NCBI GenBank assembly: GCA_905221615.1
Contig: CAJNDT010005913.1
Location: forward strand, 2,046,001-2,110,000
Direction of reading: 5' to 3'
DNA: 64,000 nucleotides
DNA from: Symbiodinium sp. CCMP2592
Lineage: Eukaryota > Sar > Dinophyceae > Suessiales > Symbiodiniaceae
Both the position numbers and the translations under genes were made by a program. Below the pieces are notes generated by a model. That model ran no database searches. It worked only from the letters and a program-made list of their open reading frames with translations, and was not told where the DNA came from. Shown here piece after piece: positions 1 through 8,735 of the stretch; the first letter of the stretch is position 1; each line of letters begins with the position of its first letter.

Positions 1-1133
1 GTCTGAAGCAGACGATCATCAAGCGTCGTTGATCGAAGCGCAAAGATCGAATCCTCTGGAACCAAACGCTTCGCACCAAATCCACCCACAAGCTTCCCAC
101 CAACCCTTTCAGGCTGCCAAAGAAAATCAAGCTCATTGCGTCCTACAAGGGATGTTCCAGAGAATACGTCAAAGATCGCATGATACCAGCCGTACCTTGA
201 GACATTGGGAGCCCACTCCTCGTTGAGCCCATTGCCTCGTCCGCTCTTATGCTCATCAATGAGCTTACCTGAAGCATCAAACACACGAACAAGCGAACGC
301 AGATCGTCACCCGTGAGATCGCGCACCGTCATCTGGAGTTTCGGAGGCTGCTCACCTGAAACAATGTTCCCTGGAGTCCCAGTGCTGAGCCCGATCATCG
401 GGACCTGGGCGATAACGACATCATCGAACCACGCCCCACCATCATAATCCTGCGCCCATACTGTGAACGGCTTGACTCTGCGTGACCTTGGTTGCTGCTC
501 TGGTTGCAACAGCTGCAACTCCACACGCACGAATGCGGCATCCGGCTTCGTCCCCTCAATAAACACCGAAAGCAATCGCCATTCACCACGCGTCCGCACC
601 AGCTGCGAGGAAACTTCTGAGCTCTCAATTTCATTGCCTTCACGATCAATCAAAACCGCAACCAACCGCGCTCGAGCATGCAAGAGCCCATCCGTCCGAA
701 CGCGCGCACTGATCAGATAATCCGCGTTCGGGAAGACCGTCAACTCGCCGTGTCGCAAGATCAGACTCGTTGATCCACCATCAGTCGGCAGATGCACAGA
801 CCCCTCACCAGAGAAAGCCGGGGATGAGTAGTCCAGCGCCGCTCGGTTCCAGATCGGGAAACCAGGACGATCCCGAGGCACCTCTGGATCATGCTGAGCA
901 CGGATCCATCCCAGCGGAACAGGGAGCGGATTGGTGTACTGCTCCTCGAAATCAAACGCGCGGATAATCCGCCCCGCATTCGCAGGTCGCGTGATCGTCC
1001 CGCCGTCTTTGATGTCTCTGGTCTGGAAAGCTTGCGCCGTGCTCAATCCGCACACAACCACCGCGCCCGCGATCCATCGCGAAAGCGCGGCCATGTGCCC
1101 GCCACTCATTTGGACGCCCTTGATTCCAGCCAT
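1..1133 (-). CDS. Exported protein of unknown function, cut by the left edge
   Basis: An uninterrupted minus-strand frame runs from an ATG at 1133 off the left end of the window. In-frame ATGs also lie at 1109 and 1094. The stretch from 1094 encodes a typical signal peptide: Arg near the start, a hydrophobic core and an A-Q-A cleavage end. The mature part begins with a motif like F-D-F-E-E-Q-Y and continues as beta-rich sequence resembling carbohydrate-binding (galactose-binding-like) modules, but I see no catalytic motif. Planctomycetes carry many large exported proteins of this style. The start is uncertain because none of the three candidates has a well-spaced Shine-Dalgarno. The gene is divergent from the flavoprotein gene at 1220. 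Function is not recognised. Confidence 0.7.
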   Translation of the reverse strand, partial: MAGIKGVQMSGGHMAALSRWIAGAVVVCGLSTAQAFQTRDIKDGGTITRPANAGRIIRAFDFEEQYTNPLPVPLGWIRAQHDPEVPRDRPGFPIWNRAALDYSSPAFSGEGSVHLPTDGGSTSLILRHGELTVFPNADYLISARVRTDGLLHARARLVAVLIDREGNEIESSEVSSQLVRTRGEWRLLSVFIEGTKPDAAFVRVELQLLQPEQQPRSRRVKPFTVWAQDYDGGAWFDDVVIAQVPMIGLSTGTPGNIVSGEQPPKLQMTVRDLTGDDLRSLVRVFDASGKLIDEHKSGRGNGLNEEWAPNVSRYGWYHAIFDVFSGTSLVGRNELDFLWQPERVGGKLVGGFGAKRLVPEDSIFALRSTTLDDRLLQ

Positions 1134-1219
1134 CTTCCCAAATCATCGGCTCTTTCATCCATTCCTATCCATTTCCACGACCTGCTCCCCCCCCATCCCC
1201 CTCACGCTACGATGAATCC

Positions 1220-1897
1220 ATGACCAAACAGTCCACAAATGACCATTCCGAAAGCAACTGGATCCCACTCGACCACCACACTCCGGATGGATCCTCCCTG
1301 GAAGGTGCTTCCGAGTTCTACCAGACCATCCAAAAACGCCGGACTGTCCGTCATTTTTCAGACAAGCCTGTCCCGCGTGAGATCATTCAGCAGGTCCTCC
1401 TCGCCGCCGGGACCTCACCCTCCGGCGCTCACAAGCAGCCGTGGCGCTTCATCGCTGTCTCCAATAAGGACATCAAGCACAAGATCCGCCTCGCCGTAGA
1501 AGAAGTCGAACGCGAGTTCTACGAGGATCGCGCCTCGGAGCGTTGGCTCGAGGACCTCGAACCCTTCGAGACCAATCCAGACAAGTCCTACATCGACACC
1601 GTCCCCTGGCTCATCATCGTCATGGCGCTCCGCACCACTGACGACGGCGGGCAGGTTTACTACCTCAACGAATCCGTCGGCATCGCGACCGGACTCCTCC
1701 TCACCGCCGCACACCACGCCGGACTCGCGACACTGACGCACACCCCATCCCCAATGAAGTTCCTCCGCGAGGTGCTCGATCGTCCGGAGCACGAACGCCC
1801 CTACATGATGATCCCGATGGGATACCCCACAGAGGATTGCAAAGTCCCAGACATCAAGCGCAAGGACCTCGACGAACTCGCGGTGTTCATCGAATAA
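1220..1897 (+). CDS. Iodotyrosine deiodinase-like flavoprotein (nitroreductase superfamily)
   Basis: A 225-residue protein of the nitroreductase superfamily, which binds FMN and works as a homodimer. Residues 39-45 (K-R-R-T-V-R-H) and P67-S-G-A-H-K-Q-P-W are FMN-binding motifs. The C-terminal half (E-S-V-G-I-A-T-G-L-L, then P-M-G-Y-P) and the ending P-D-I-K-R-K-D-L-D closely follow animal and bacterial iodotyrosine deiodinases (IYD), which reductively remove halogen from halotyrosines. E97, Y101 and K122 have the same spacing as the human substrate-binding residues E157, Y161 and K182. I infer reductive dehalogenation of halotyrosine or a related phenol; a generic nitroreductase is the alternative. 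The gene stands alone, and the terminator of the convergent atpG overlaps its stop codon. Confidence 0.85.
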   Translation: MTKQSTNDHSESNWIPLDHHTPDGSSLEGASEFYQTIQKRRTVRHFSDKPVPREIIQQVLLAAGTSPSGAHKQPWRFIAVSNKDIKHKIRLAVEEVEREFYEDRASERWLEDLEPFETNPDKSYIDTVPWLIIVMALRTTDDGGQVYYLNESVGIATGLLLTAAHHAGLATLTHTPSPMKFLREVLDRPEHERPYMMIPMGYPTEDCKVPDIKRKDLDELAVFIE

Positions 1898-1923
1898 AAA
1901 ACCCCGACTGTTTGAGCCGGGGC
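1895..1923 (-). terminator. Rho-independent terminator of atpG
   Basis: Read on the minus strand, a CCCCG/CGGGG stem is followed directly by six T. It lies 26 bp after the atpG stop and overlaps the stop codon of the convergent flavoprotein gene. Confidence 0.75.
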
Positions 1924-1948
1924 ATGTGGATTCTGTAAAGTGAACTGC

Positions 1949-2824
1949 TCACTCGAGAGCCGCGGCACCCGAGATGATTTCGGTAAGCTCAGTCGTGATC
2001 TGAGTCTGACGCACGCGGTTGAACTCACGCTTGAGCAGATGACCCATCTTGCCCGCATTGTCTGTCGCGGCTTTCATCGCGACCATACGAGCGATGTGCT
2101 CGGAAACGACCGCATCATTGAAGCACTGGAACAGCACCGCCTTGACCGCTGCAGGGAGCAACGAATCGAGCAGCGATTCCGCGTCTGGAGAGAACTCGTA
2201 CACATCTTGCATCGAGCTTTCGCTGCCGTCGTTCTCAACCTCTGGGGTCGAGAATGGGAGCAGTTGCATCACCTCTGGACGCTGACGACCAGCGCTGATG
2301 TATTTCATGTAAACCACGCGTACCGCCGAGACCTCGCCGTTGACGAACATCTCTATAAAGCGTGCCGCGAGTCGCTCAACATCCTCAAACGCCGGCTTAT
2401 CACCGATATGCGTGTGATGCGTGAAGTCAGTGAAACCATTGAACTTCAGAGCACTCGCGCCCTTCTTCCCAACGATCTCGATCTGCCCATTCCCAGCCGC
2501 GGATGACTCACGCAAGTGCTTGAGCGCTGTACGAACGATGGTGCCGTTGTATGGACCACACAGACCACGATCCGCGCTGAGCACGAGCGTCAGCTCGTTT
2601 GCTTCCGCAGATGGCTCGGTCAGCAATGGATGCCCTTCACCCACACCCGCTTCCGCGAGCTGAGCGACCAGATCAAACAGCGTATCGGTATACGGCCGAG
2701 TCGCGAGCGAGGACTGCTGCGCCTTGGCAAACTTACTCGTCGCGATCATCTGCATCGTGCGCGTAATACGCTTGATGTTCCCGACCGCCTTCATCCGCTT
2801 CTTGATATCGCGTGCATTACCCAT
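1949..2824 (-). CDS. atpG: ATP synthase F1 subunit gamma
   Basis: A 291-residue central-stalk subunit of F1F0 ATP synthase; the normal length is about 285-300. The N-terminal helix has the family signature M-G-N-A-R-D-I-K-K-R-M-K-A-V-G-N-I-K-R-I-T, and A-D-R-G-L-C-G-P-Y-N is also conserved. The C-terminal helix ends in E-I-I-S-G-A. I chose the start at 2824 because homologues begin at this M-G-N; the open frame extends to 2872 without family similarity. No clear Shine-Dalgarno precedes it. Usually atpG lies between atpA and atpD, but here no other atp gene is adjacent, so the ATP synthase genes are scattered in this genome. Confidence 0.95.
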   Translation of the reverse strand: MGNARDIKKRMKAVGNIKRITRTMQMIATSKFAKAQQSSLATRPYTDTLFDLVAQLAEAGVGEGHPLLTEPSAEANELTLVLSADRGLCGPYNGTIVRTALKHLRESSAAGNGQIEIVGKKGASALKFNGFTDFTHHTHIGDKPAFEDVERLAARFIEMFVNGEVSAVRVVYMKYISAGRQRPEVMQLLPFSTPEVENDGSESSMQDVYEFSPDAESLLDSLLPAAVKAVLFQCFNDAVVSEHIARMVAMKAATDNAGKMGHLLKREFNRVRQTQITTELTEIISGAAALE

Positions 2825-3247
2825 AGGAGTCGATGATAGCCCCGCACACCCTGAGCTTCCGCTCAGAGACACTCACCAAACCCCTGAATTGCTCAAAATT
2901 GACCGATTCAACCCCACCCAAACGAGCTGTCGATCACTCCCCGGAAGCGTGCCGACGAGGACCGCGATCCTCACCCATCCGATACGGCTGGGTTTCTTCC
3001 GGATACGGAAACGCCGTGCTCAAGCCCGTGATCCTCGGCAAGCTCGCCTTCTCCGGCAATCCCGCCTGTGGATTCGACTGCTGGACCTTCTCAGCTCCTG
3101 ATGAGTTACTGACATCTTTCCCATCACGCACGGCAGACCTCTCTTCCATTCTCATCCAATCCCAGCTCCACACAGAAACCAGTCCCGGACATGGAAGCAT
3201 GACACGGAAACGACAAGCCGCAAGCCAATATGTTCAGAAACCGTGAA
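2825..3247. other. Gap between atpG and the PhnP-like gene
   Basis: About 420 bp with no recognisable gene. It holds a hairpin near 2850-2868 (CTGAGC/GCTCAG) upstream of atpG, an 88-codon minus-strand frame listed separately, and an overlapping plus-strand frame at 2833-3246 that resembles nothing I know. The atpG promoter should lie here, but I cannot pick it out. Confidence 0.5.
2934..3200 (-). CDS. Possible small hypothetical protein
   Basis: An open frame of 88 codons with a second possible ATG at 3155. The product is polar, has no signal peptide, membrane segment or known motif, and ends R-G-P-R-R-H-A-S-G-E. It sits between atpG and the PhnP-like gene on the same strand. An overlapping plus-strand frame of 137 codons covers the same DNA, so either could be spurious. 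It is listed only because the gap is otherwise unexplained. Confidence 0.25.
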   Translation of the reverse strand: MLPCPGLVSVWSWDWMRMEERSAVRDGKDVSNSSGAEKVQQSNPQAGLPEKASLPRITGLSTAFPYPEETQPYRMGEDRGPRRHASGE

Positions 3248-4063
3248 CTACTCCACGATCAAGCCGTCATACGCCAGATCGATCCCCTCACGCAACGACC
3301 GAGTAGTCTCCGCGTGCGCCAGATCATGCGTCATGTGCACAAACAAGGTCCGAGAAGCCCCAATCCGCTCCGCCTCCTCCACCGCTTGAGCAACCGTGAA
3401 ATGCGTCCGATGCGGACGATGACGCAACGCATCAAGCACTAGCGTCTCCACACCCTCCAGATATCCACGCGACGAATCCGGGATCTCAACCACATCCGTG
3501 CAGTACGCGATCGGGAGCACCTGAGATTTATCCTGGATCTCGTCGCTCTCAAAACGGAACCCCAGGATCTCCTGCACGCCGTGCATCAATGTCATCGGAG
3601 TGATCTTCATCCCAAACAGCTCGATCGTCTCCCCCGCCACCAGCTCCCTCGGCACCAGATCCGCGATAAACGACTTCTGAATATTCTTCTCTTTCTCGAA
3701 GATGTGCTGGTACACCCGCCGCAGCGACTGATGCGTATGCGCATCGGCCCATACCTCGATCGGCTGCTTCATGATCTCATTAAACCGACGGATCTCATCG
3801 AGCCCCCACACATGATCCACGTGATTATGCGTGATCAAAATCGCATCCACACGCGTGATCCCCTCCCGCAAAACCTGCTCACGCAGATCCGGAGACGCAT
3901 CAATCAGAATCACCCGCTCCTGACCAGTCGAGTCCACAAACTCAACCGTCGCACTCGTCCGCGTCCGCGTATCCCGAGGATCCGTAGAAGTACACACCCG
4001 GCACCCACACGCAATAATCGGCACCCCCGCCGAAGTCCCAGTACCCAAGAAACGAATCCGCAT
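3248..4063 (-). CDS. Metallo-beta-lactamase-fold hydrolase, PhnP-like
   Basis: A 271-residue MBL-fold hydrolase. It starts M-R-I-R-F-L-G-T-G-T-S-A-G-V-P and has the PhnP-type cysteine cluster C19-x-C21-x-x-C24, which binds a structural zinc in PhnP. The metal motif T78-H-N-H-V-D-H84 follows. PhnP is a phosphoribosyl cyclic phosphodiesterase of phosphonate breakdown, but no phn genes are present, so the substrate (probably a cyclic or diester phosphate) is open. The start at 4063 matches the family N-terminus and lies 21 bp after the stop of the VWA gene. It is probably the last gene of the MoxR/BatA operon. Confidence 0.85.
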   Translation of the reverse strand: MRIRFLGTGTSAGVPIIACGCRVCTSTDPRDTRTRTSATVEFVDSTGQERVILIDASPDLREQVLREGITRVDAILITHNHVDHVWGLDEIRRFNEIMKQPIEVWADAHTHQSLRRVYQHIFEKEKNIQKSFIADLVPRELVAGETIELFGMKITPMTLMHGVQEILGFRFESDEIQDKSQVLPIAYCTDVVEIPDSSRGYLEGVETLVLDALRHRPHRTHFTVAQAVEEAERIGASRTLFVHMTHDLAHAETTRSLREGIDLAYDGLIVE

Positions 4064-4083
4064 CCCCAACGATAGACCGCCCC

Positions 4084-6210
4084 TTACAAGTACACCTTCC
4101 GATTGTAAATCCACCACTCAATCATCATCACCCCAAGCGCCCCAAGCAGCAGCCACACCCACCATTCCTTGAGCCGCTTGATCTCCCCCTGACCGCTCGC
4201 GCTCACGACCCGATTCGACAGCCCCACGCTCTCCGACGTCCCCGCGTCAGACTCCGGACCATCAAGCAAGTTCGCGGCATAAAACCGAACGATCTTCCCA
4301 TCATCCTCGATATCACTCGTCCCCGCGCTCCCAGTCCACTGCACGCTGTACACCCCTGTCTCGCGGATCGGGCCGTACACGATCCGCCCGTCGGGAGCCG
4401 CGACGATCTCGCTGCTCATCGATCCATCGGGAAGCTTCACGCGGATGTTGCCCGCATCACTAGGCACACGATCCGCGAGCACAAATCCAGGACGCAGCTG
4501 CCGAGCGTTCACATCTATATCCGTCCCCACCTGCGTCCCAAGATAATCCACAGCGCTCGCCAAGAAAACAACAAAGCTCACATCAAACGGCCAGTTCGAA
4601 AACTTCGGATCAAACCCCACCATCACCGCGCGCACATCCCCCGTGCTCATCTCCACAATCGCAGGCCCCTCCGTCGTCTCCGCGAGCGACACCAGCTCCG
4701 ATTCCTCAGGGATCTCAATCGTCCGAGACTTCCCGATCACCACCGCATCAAGTGTCAGATCGCGCAGCAGCGGATGCGTCCGCCTCCAGTTGATCACCTG
4801 CGTGCCTGGACCCTCCCCATGGTCCACGACCCCGCCGGGACCGGTGTACACATCTCCCACGACCAGGTAGCGTCCCGGATCAAAGACCACCCCGCCCTCG
4901 CCCGCTTCAGGAAGCGTGCCGTCGAAGACAAACAGATCGATCGCGCTCGTCTCCCCATCCTCGCGCATCTGCTCGTAATCGCTCGGAGTGATCACCAGCA
5001 GATCCGAGATCGACAACCCACGCAGCGCCTCGCGCAGGAACAGCGACCCCGTCGTTACCAGCGCCACCGACGCCTGCTTCGCCGGAGGGACAATCAGCGT
5101 CCCGCGATTGTCCGTGCTCAAAACATCCAGATTCCCCTCACCAAACCCCGTCGTCAATCGAACACCAACCACCACCCCATTGGGTTCATCAAGCTCAAAC
5201 ACCACCCCCCCAACGCTCGGCTCCCGCAGCCCCGACTGCACATTCACCCCCGCCCCCTCAAGCTTCACCGCACGCACCGAAACCACCGCTCCCCCGACAA
5301 GCAACTCCGCATCAATCAAGCGCGGATTCGGATCCGTGGACTGCACCCCCACAAACACACTCAGCTTGCGCGGATCTTCGTAATCCCGCTCGGCGCGCAG
5401 AGCCGTGAGCCCGACATTGACCGACCCCGCACTCCCGATCGCGTGGTACTCAAAGCTCGGCGCATCCCCGGCCTGCTCCTGCGAGTCAGCACGCACGACA
5501 TCGAGATCCGAGATCCGTCCGTCGCTGAACAGATGGAAGAAGTACGCATCCCCGCCCTTGATGCCCTCGATCTCGACCGGATCCGTCCCCTCACCGCTGG
5601 GACCCGTATCAATAAACACACGATTCGGACGCTGCGACTGCGCCAGTCGATACGCCTCCTCAATAGAGCTCGGCCCATCCGTCTGCGCAATCCCATTGAT
5701 CGCGTTAATCAGCGTCTGCTTATCCGATGTAAACTGCGAAACAATCTCCGCCGACCGATCAAACGCGATCACCATCGCCTCGTCCGCCTTGTCCGATTCC
5801 TCAAACAACGAAGGCGACGCGAGCCCCTCCACCAAACCGATCGCCCGCTCCTTCGCAACTTCCAAACGCGTCCGATCCCCACTCGCTTCCCCATCCACCG
5901 CGCGCATCGAAGCGCTGCGATCAATCAACAGCACCAGCTTGCGCCCCGCCGATGCACTCGCCGTCGAGCGAGGCTGCGCCAGCGCCAGCAGGATCAACCC
6001 CAGAATAATCAGCTGCAAGAACAGCAACAGATTCCGCCGCAGCCGCTGAAACGGCGCGTTCGCTTGCAGATCCTGGATCGCCTTCTTCCAAAGCAGCGTC
6101 GAAGACACCTCGCGAGGAACCCTCCTCAGCTTCAAAAAATACAAGATCACCAACGAAGGGATCGCGATCGCCCCCACCAAAGCAGCCAACATCGGTGTCG
6201 CCCAAGTCAT
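4084..6210 (-). CDS. BatA-type VWA membrane protein
   Basis: A 708-residue protein beginning with the BatA N-terminal domain: a membrane helix, a stretch containing L-K-L-R-R-V-P-R-E, and a second helix at about 60-80. A von Willebrand A domain follows with an intact metal-adhesion motif D-R-S-A-S near residue 97. A long extracytoplasmic region leads to a last membrane helix close to the C-terminus (W-W-V-W-L-L-L-G-A-L-G). BatA-like proteins act with MoxR ATPases and DUF58 proteins in envelope stress or metal-insertion complexes; the exact role in planctomycetes is unknown. The start overlaps the upstream lipoprotein stop by 4 bp, indicating translational coupling. Confidence 0.85.
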   Translation of the reverse strand: MTWATPMLAALVGAIAIPSLVILYFLKLRRVPREVSSTLLWKKAIQDLQANAPFQRLRRNLLLFLQLIILGLILLALAQPRSTASASAGRKLVLLIDRSASMRAVDGEASGDRTRLEVAKERAIGLVEGLASPSLFEESDKADEAMVIAFDRSAEIVSQFTSDKQTLINAINGIAQTDGPSSIEEAYRLAQSQRPNRVFIDTGPSGEGTDPVEIEGIKGGDAYFFHLFSDGRISDLDVVRADSQEQAGDAPSFEYHAIGSAGSVNVGLTALRAERDYEDPRKLSVFVGVQSTDPNPRLIDAELLVGGAVVSVRAVKLEGAGVNVQSGLREPSVGGVVFELDEPNGVVVGVRLTTGFGEGNLDVLSTDNRGTLIVPPAKQASVALVTTGSLFLREALRGLSISDLLVITPSDYEQMREDGETSAIDLFVFDGTLPEAGEGGVVFDPGRYLVVGDVYTGPGGVVDHGEGPGTQVINWRRTHPLLRDLTLDAVVIGKSRTIEIPEESELVSLAETTEGPAIVEMSTGDVRAVMVGFDPKFSNWPFDVSFVVFLASAVDYLGTQVGTDIDVNARQLRPGFVLADRVPSDAGNIRVKLPDGSMSSEIVAAPDGRIVYGPIRETGVYSVQWTGSAGTSDIEDDGKIVRFYAANLLDGPESDAGTSESVGLSNRVVSASGQGEIKRLKEWWVWLLLGALGVMMIEWWIYNRKVYL

Positions 6211-7073
6211 CTGGTGCGCTCCTGATATGAATCAAGCCCAGCAGTCAATGCAACACCATTGTGCGGAGCGAGCACCGCAAGGCACCTGTAGTACACTCTG
6301 TAATCTGGGACCCTGTCTTCTGAAAAGCTACTCTCAATCCGCATTTTTCCCGATCTCTCAAAGAACTCAGGCTCATCAACAAACAGTGATCCTGCGAAGA
6401 CACTCTTTTCGATGATCGGCTCGGTTTGATCGACCAGGACGTACTCTATTGGAGGATCCAGACTGATCTTGATGCTACCTTCGAGTTCATCCGGATCATT
6501 TGCGTAGGAGATGTAATCAACTTGAATGATTCTGTTTGCTTCGGGATAATCTGACTTGATGGACCAAGTTGCGGGATGACCATGCATGCTTTCGAGCTTC
6601 ACCGATGGCCTACCCATTTGCGGCGATTCAACTTCCCATGGATCTACAAAACCCTCAGGAAACTCCATCAATTTGAGGTTGTAATCCCTAGTAAACTCCC
6701 TGAACTGTTTTGCTGATGAGATAACCTGTCCACTTTCATCAAAGACGACGGCTATCTCATCGTTGGAGAATCCAACACCAAGCCAGCAAGCAGTATGAAC
6801 AGGCAGTAATAGTGTATTGCCATCTTCCTTCCATCGAAGCAACGGCACCTCGGCAATACGATTCGAACCGATTCGTGCCATGCGCCAATCAACCATCGAG
6901 GCTGCCTTCTCCAGCCGTTCTTTATCTGAATCAAGCCCGTTGAGTTGCTCACGAACAATCTGATCGATTCGATCCGATGAAGTGTCATATTTAATGAGCG
7001 ATCTGTCTCGACAGCATCCCCCTAAAAAGATCATCCCCATGAACCCCAATAGTATTGGTGTTTTTGATCTCAC
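6207..7073 (-). CDS. Lipoprotein of unknown function, AT-richer than neighbours
   Basis: A 288-residue protein with a lipoprotein signal peptide ending in the lipobox L-G-G-C at about residue 20. No known domain is recognised; the mature part is hydrophilic and mixed alpha/beta. It overlaps the DUF58 gene and the BatA gene by 4 bp each, so it is translated as part of the operon. Its base use differs visibly from both neighbours: more A and T, more variable third positions and much weaker C-richness of the + strand. It may be a later addition to an old operon, or a fast-evolving lipoprotein. Function is unknown. Confidence 0.75.
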   Translation of the reverse strand: MRSKTPILLGFMGMIFLGGCCRDRSLIKYDTSSDRIDQIVREQLNGLDSDKERLEKAASMVDWRMARIGSNRIAEVPLLRWKEDGNTLLLPVHTACWLGVGFSNDEIAVVFDESGQVISSAKQFREFTRDYNLKLMEFPEGFVDPWEVESPQMGRPSVKLESMHGHPATWSIKSDYPEANRIIQVDYISYANDPDELEGSIKISLDPPIEYVLVDQTEPIIEKSVFAGSLFVDEPEFFERSGKMRIESSFSEDRVPDYRVYYRCLAVLAPHNGVALTAGLDSYQERTR

Positions 7074-8017
7074 CGCAGCAACCCCCGCTTCCGCAGGTAG
7101 TCCACCAGCAGCGTATCGATCGGCGTGTCCGACTGGATCGTCAGTCCCGTGATCTCTCGCCGAGCACAGAAATCACGCAAGCCCTGACAATACGCCGACA
7201 GGTTCTCCTTGTACTTCTTGAGCAGCGGCGCCGAGATCGTCACCTCTGCCATGTCCCCATCCTCCACATCGCGCAGCTGCAGATCCCCCGCGATGTCAGG
7301 CTCCACCTCCTGAGGCGACAACACCTGGATCGCAAACACATCGTACCCACGCCCCACCAGCAGCCGCAGACCAGTCTCGTACCCCTCCTTCATGAAGAAG
7401 TCGCTCAGCACGATCATCACGCCCTTGCCTCTACGAGACATCGCGATCCGCTTGCACGCCTGACCAAAGTCCGTCCCGCCCTCAGGAGTGATCGAGCACA
7501 AAAACCGCGCCAGATCATGCGTTCTTCTTCGACCACGCAGATCGCGGATATTCCCCGCGATCGATTGCTCCCCTCCAGCAATCACCAGCTCATCACGCAT
7601 CCCCACCGCCGTGACCGCGACGCGATTCAGATTCAGCAGCCCGATATACCCCAGCGCCATCGCGACCTGCTGCATGTAGTAGAACTTATTGGGTTCGCCG
7701 CAATCGCTGCTCGCGCTCGCATCGATCACAATATGCAGCGACAGATCCTCTTCCTCCATGAACAGCTTCATGAAGAACCGATCGAGCCGCGCGTAAATAT
7801 TCCAGTCGATGTGCCGCAGGTCATCCCCCGTCGCATAAGGCCGATGATCCGCAAACTCGACACTCTCGCCACGTTTTTTAGACCGCCGCTCGCCCTTGAG
7901 CTTGCCCGCAAAGATCTTCCGCGACGACACATCCAGATGCGAGATCTTCCCGATGAGCTCAGAAGACAGCAGCTCATCAATCGTCGCAGGCCGAGTTGGA
8001 TTCTCCGATCGCAGCAT
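7070..8017 (-). CDS. DUF58 / VWA-like protein partner of MoxR
   Basis: A 315-residue DUF58 protein. The family hallmark F-A-D-H-R-P-Y-A-T-G-D-D-L-R-H-I-D-W lies at about residues 57-74. A VWA-like core follows, with the metal motif D-A-S-A-S at about 99-103. It has no membrane segments, so it is probably cytoplasmic or peripheral. DUF58 genes almost always accompany MoxR AAA+ ATPases, which are thought to remodel VWA partners. It overlaps the preceding small lipoprotein gene by one base (TGATG) and the following lipoprotein gene by 4 bp. Confidence 0.9.
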   Translation of the reverse strand: MLRSENPTRPATIDELLSSELIGKISHLDVSSRKIFAGKLKGERRSKKRGESVEFADHRPYATGDDLRHIDWNIYARLDRFFMKLFMEEEDLSLHIVIDASASSDCGEPNKFYYMQQVAMALGYIGLLNLNRVAVTAVGMRDELVIAGGEQSIAGNIRDLRGRRRTHDLARFLCSITPEGGTDFGQACKRIAMSRRGKGVMIVLSDFFMKEGYETGLRLLVGRGYDVFAIQVLSPQEVEPDIAGDLQLRDVEDGDMAEVTISAPLLKKYKENLSAYCQGLRDFCARREITGLTIQSDTPIDTLLVDYLRKRGLLR

Positions 8018-8235
8018 CAGTCTTCAATCTCCCGGATCACATCGTCGATCGCTTTATCAATCTTCGTCTCACTCGACCGCGCCCGCCGCGTGTAGGTCTC
8101 GTCCGCACCGATCCCCTCGGCGCTGATGACCTCGCGATAGCAACCAGACATGCTCGACACCAATCCCACAAGCACACCCGCGATTAGACTCGCTCGGACA
8201 CCCCCGCGAACACCCTGCTTGATAATGTTCTTCAT
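8017..8235 (-). CDS. Small lipoprotein within the MoxR operon
   Basis: A 72-residue protein with a signal peptide and lipobox S-M-S-G-C at about residues 28-32. The mature peptide of about 40 residues is charged (E-T-Y-T-R-R-A-R-S-S-E-T-K-I-D-K) and ends in a helix. Its start overlaps the previous stop by 4 bp, and its stop overlaps the DUF58 start, so translation is coupled. The position between MoxR and DUF58 suggests a membrane-anchored accessory of that machine. No homologue is recognised. Confidence 0.7.
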   Translation of the reverse strand: MKNIIKQGVRGGVRASLIAGVLVGLVSSMSGCYREVISAEGIGADETYTRRARSSETKIDKAIDDVIREIED

Positions 8236-8735
8236 CGATCACCCTCCGCATCCCATCGCACAAACACCGTCCCCTCGCCCCCAAGCTTCGGGACCGTCAC
8301 AAACCCAGTCTCGAGCGGCTCATCAATCACCACGCGGAACACAAACCCATCATCCCAACCATCCCGCAGCGCATCCTTCCCCGCACCCTCCGCACTGAGC
8401 GAAAGCAGTCCGCTCAACTGTTGATCCTGACGGCGCTCTTTGGTCATCAGCGCGTACTGCACACTCATCCAGTCCTCATCACGCGTGCTATACACCACAG
8501 GCCCAATCACAAACTCCGACAAGCTCCCGTCCTGCTCCGAAACACACAGATGCGTGCTCCATCCATACCCCCGCTGCTCCGCGACCATCGACCGCGCGCG
8601 ATCCATCGATTCCGAATCCCCCGCTATTCCCACAACCCAGGTCTCGCCGGGTCCGCGCGAGCGCTCCCCCCCACCGATCGCGCAGCCGCTCAAAAGCAGC
8701 CCACACGCAAGCAGACTGACCGCTCCTCGGATCAT
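8232..8735 (-). CDS. Lipoprotein within the MoxR operon
   Basis: A 167-residue protein with an N-terminal lipoprotein signal (L-L-S-G-C at about residues 14-18). The mature part contains W-V-V-G-I-A-G-D-S-E-S and a strand-rich C-terminal half ending in F-V-R-W-D. No known family is recognised. It overlaps the MoxR gene stop by 4 bp and the next small lipoprotein start by 4 bp. It is probably an envelope-side partner of the MoxR/DUF58 complex, inferred from position alone. Confidence 0.75.
   Translation of the reverse strand: MIRGAVSLLACGLLLSGCAIGGGERSRGPGETWVVGIAGDSESMDRARSMVAEQRGYGWSTHLCVSEQDGSLSEFVIGPVVYSTRDEDWMSVQYALMTKERRQDQQLSGLLSLSAEGAGKDALRDGWDDGFVFRVVIDEPLETGFVTVPKLGGEGTVFVRWDAEGDR

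Noticed and set aside
4774-6225. A 483-codon plus-strand open frame opposite the BatA-type gene
   Set aside because: Arg/His/Pro-rich shadow; the minus frame has clear VWA and membrane features. The long plus frames at 7055-8095, 8843-9787, 12820-13995 and 14540-15610 are rejected for the same reason.
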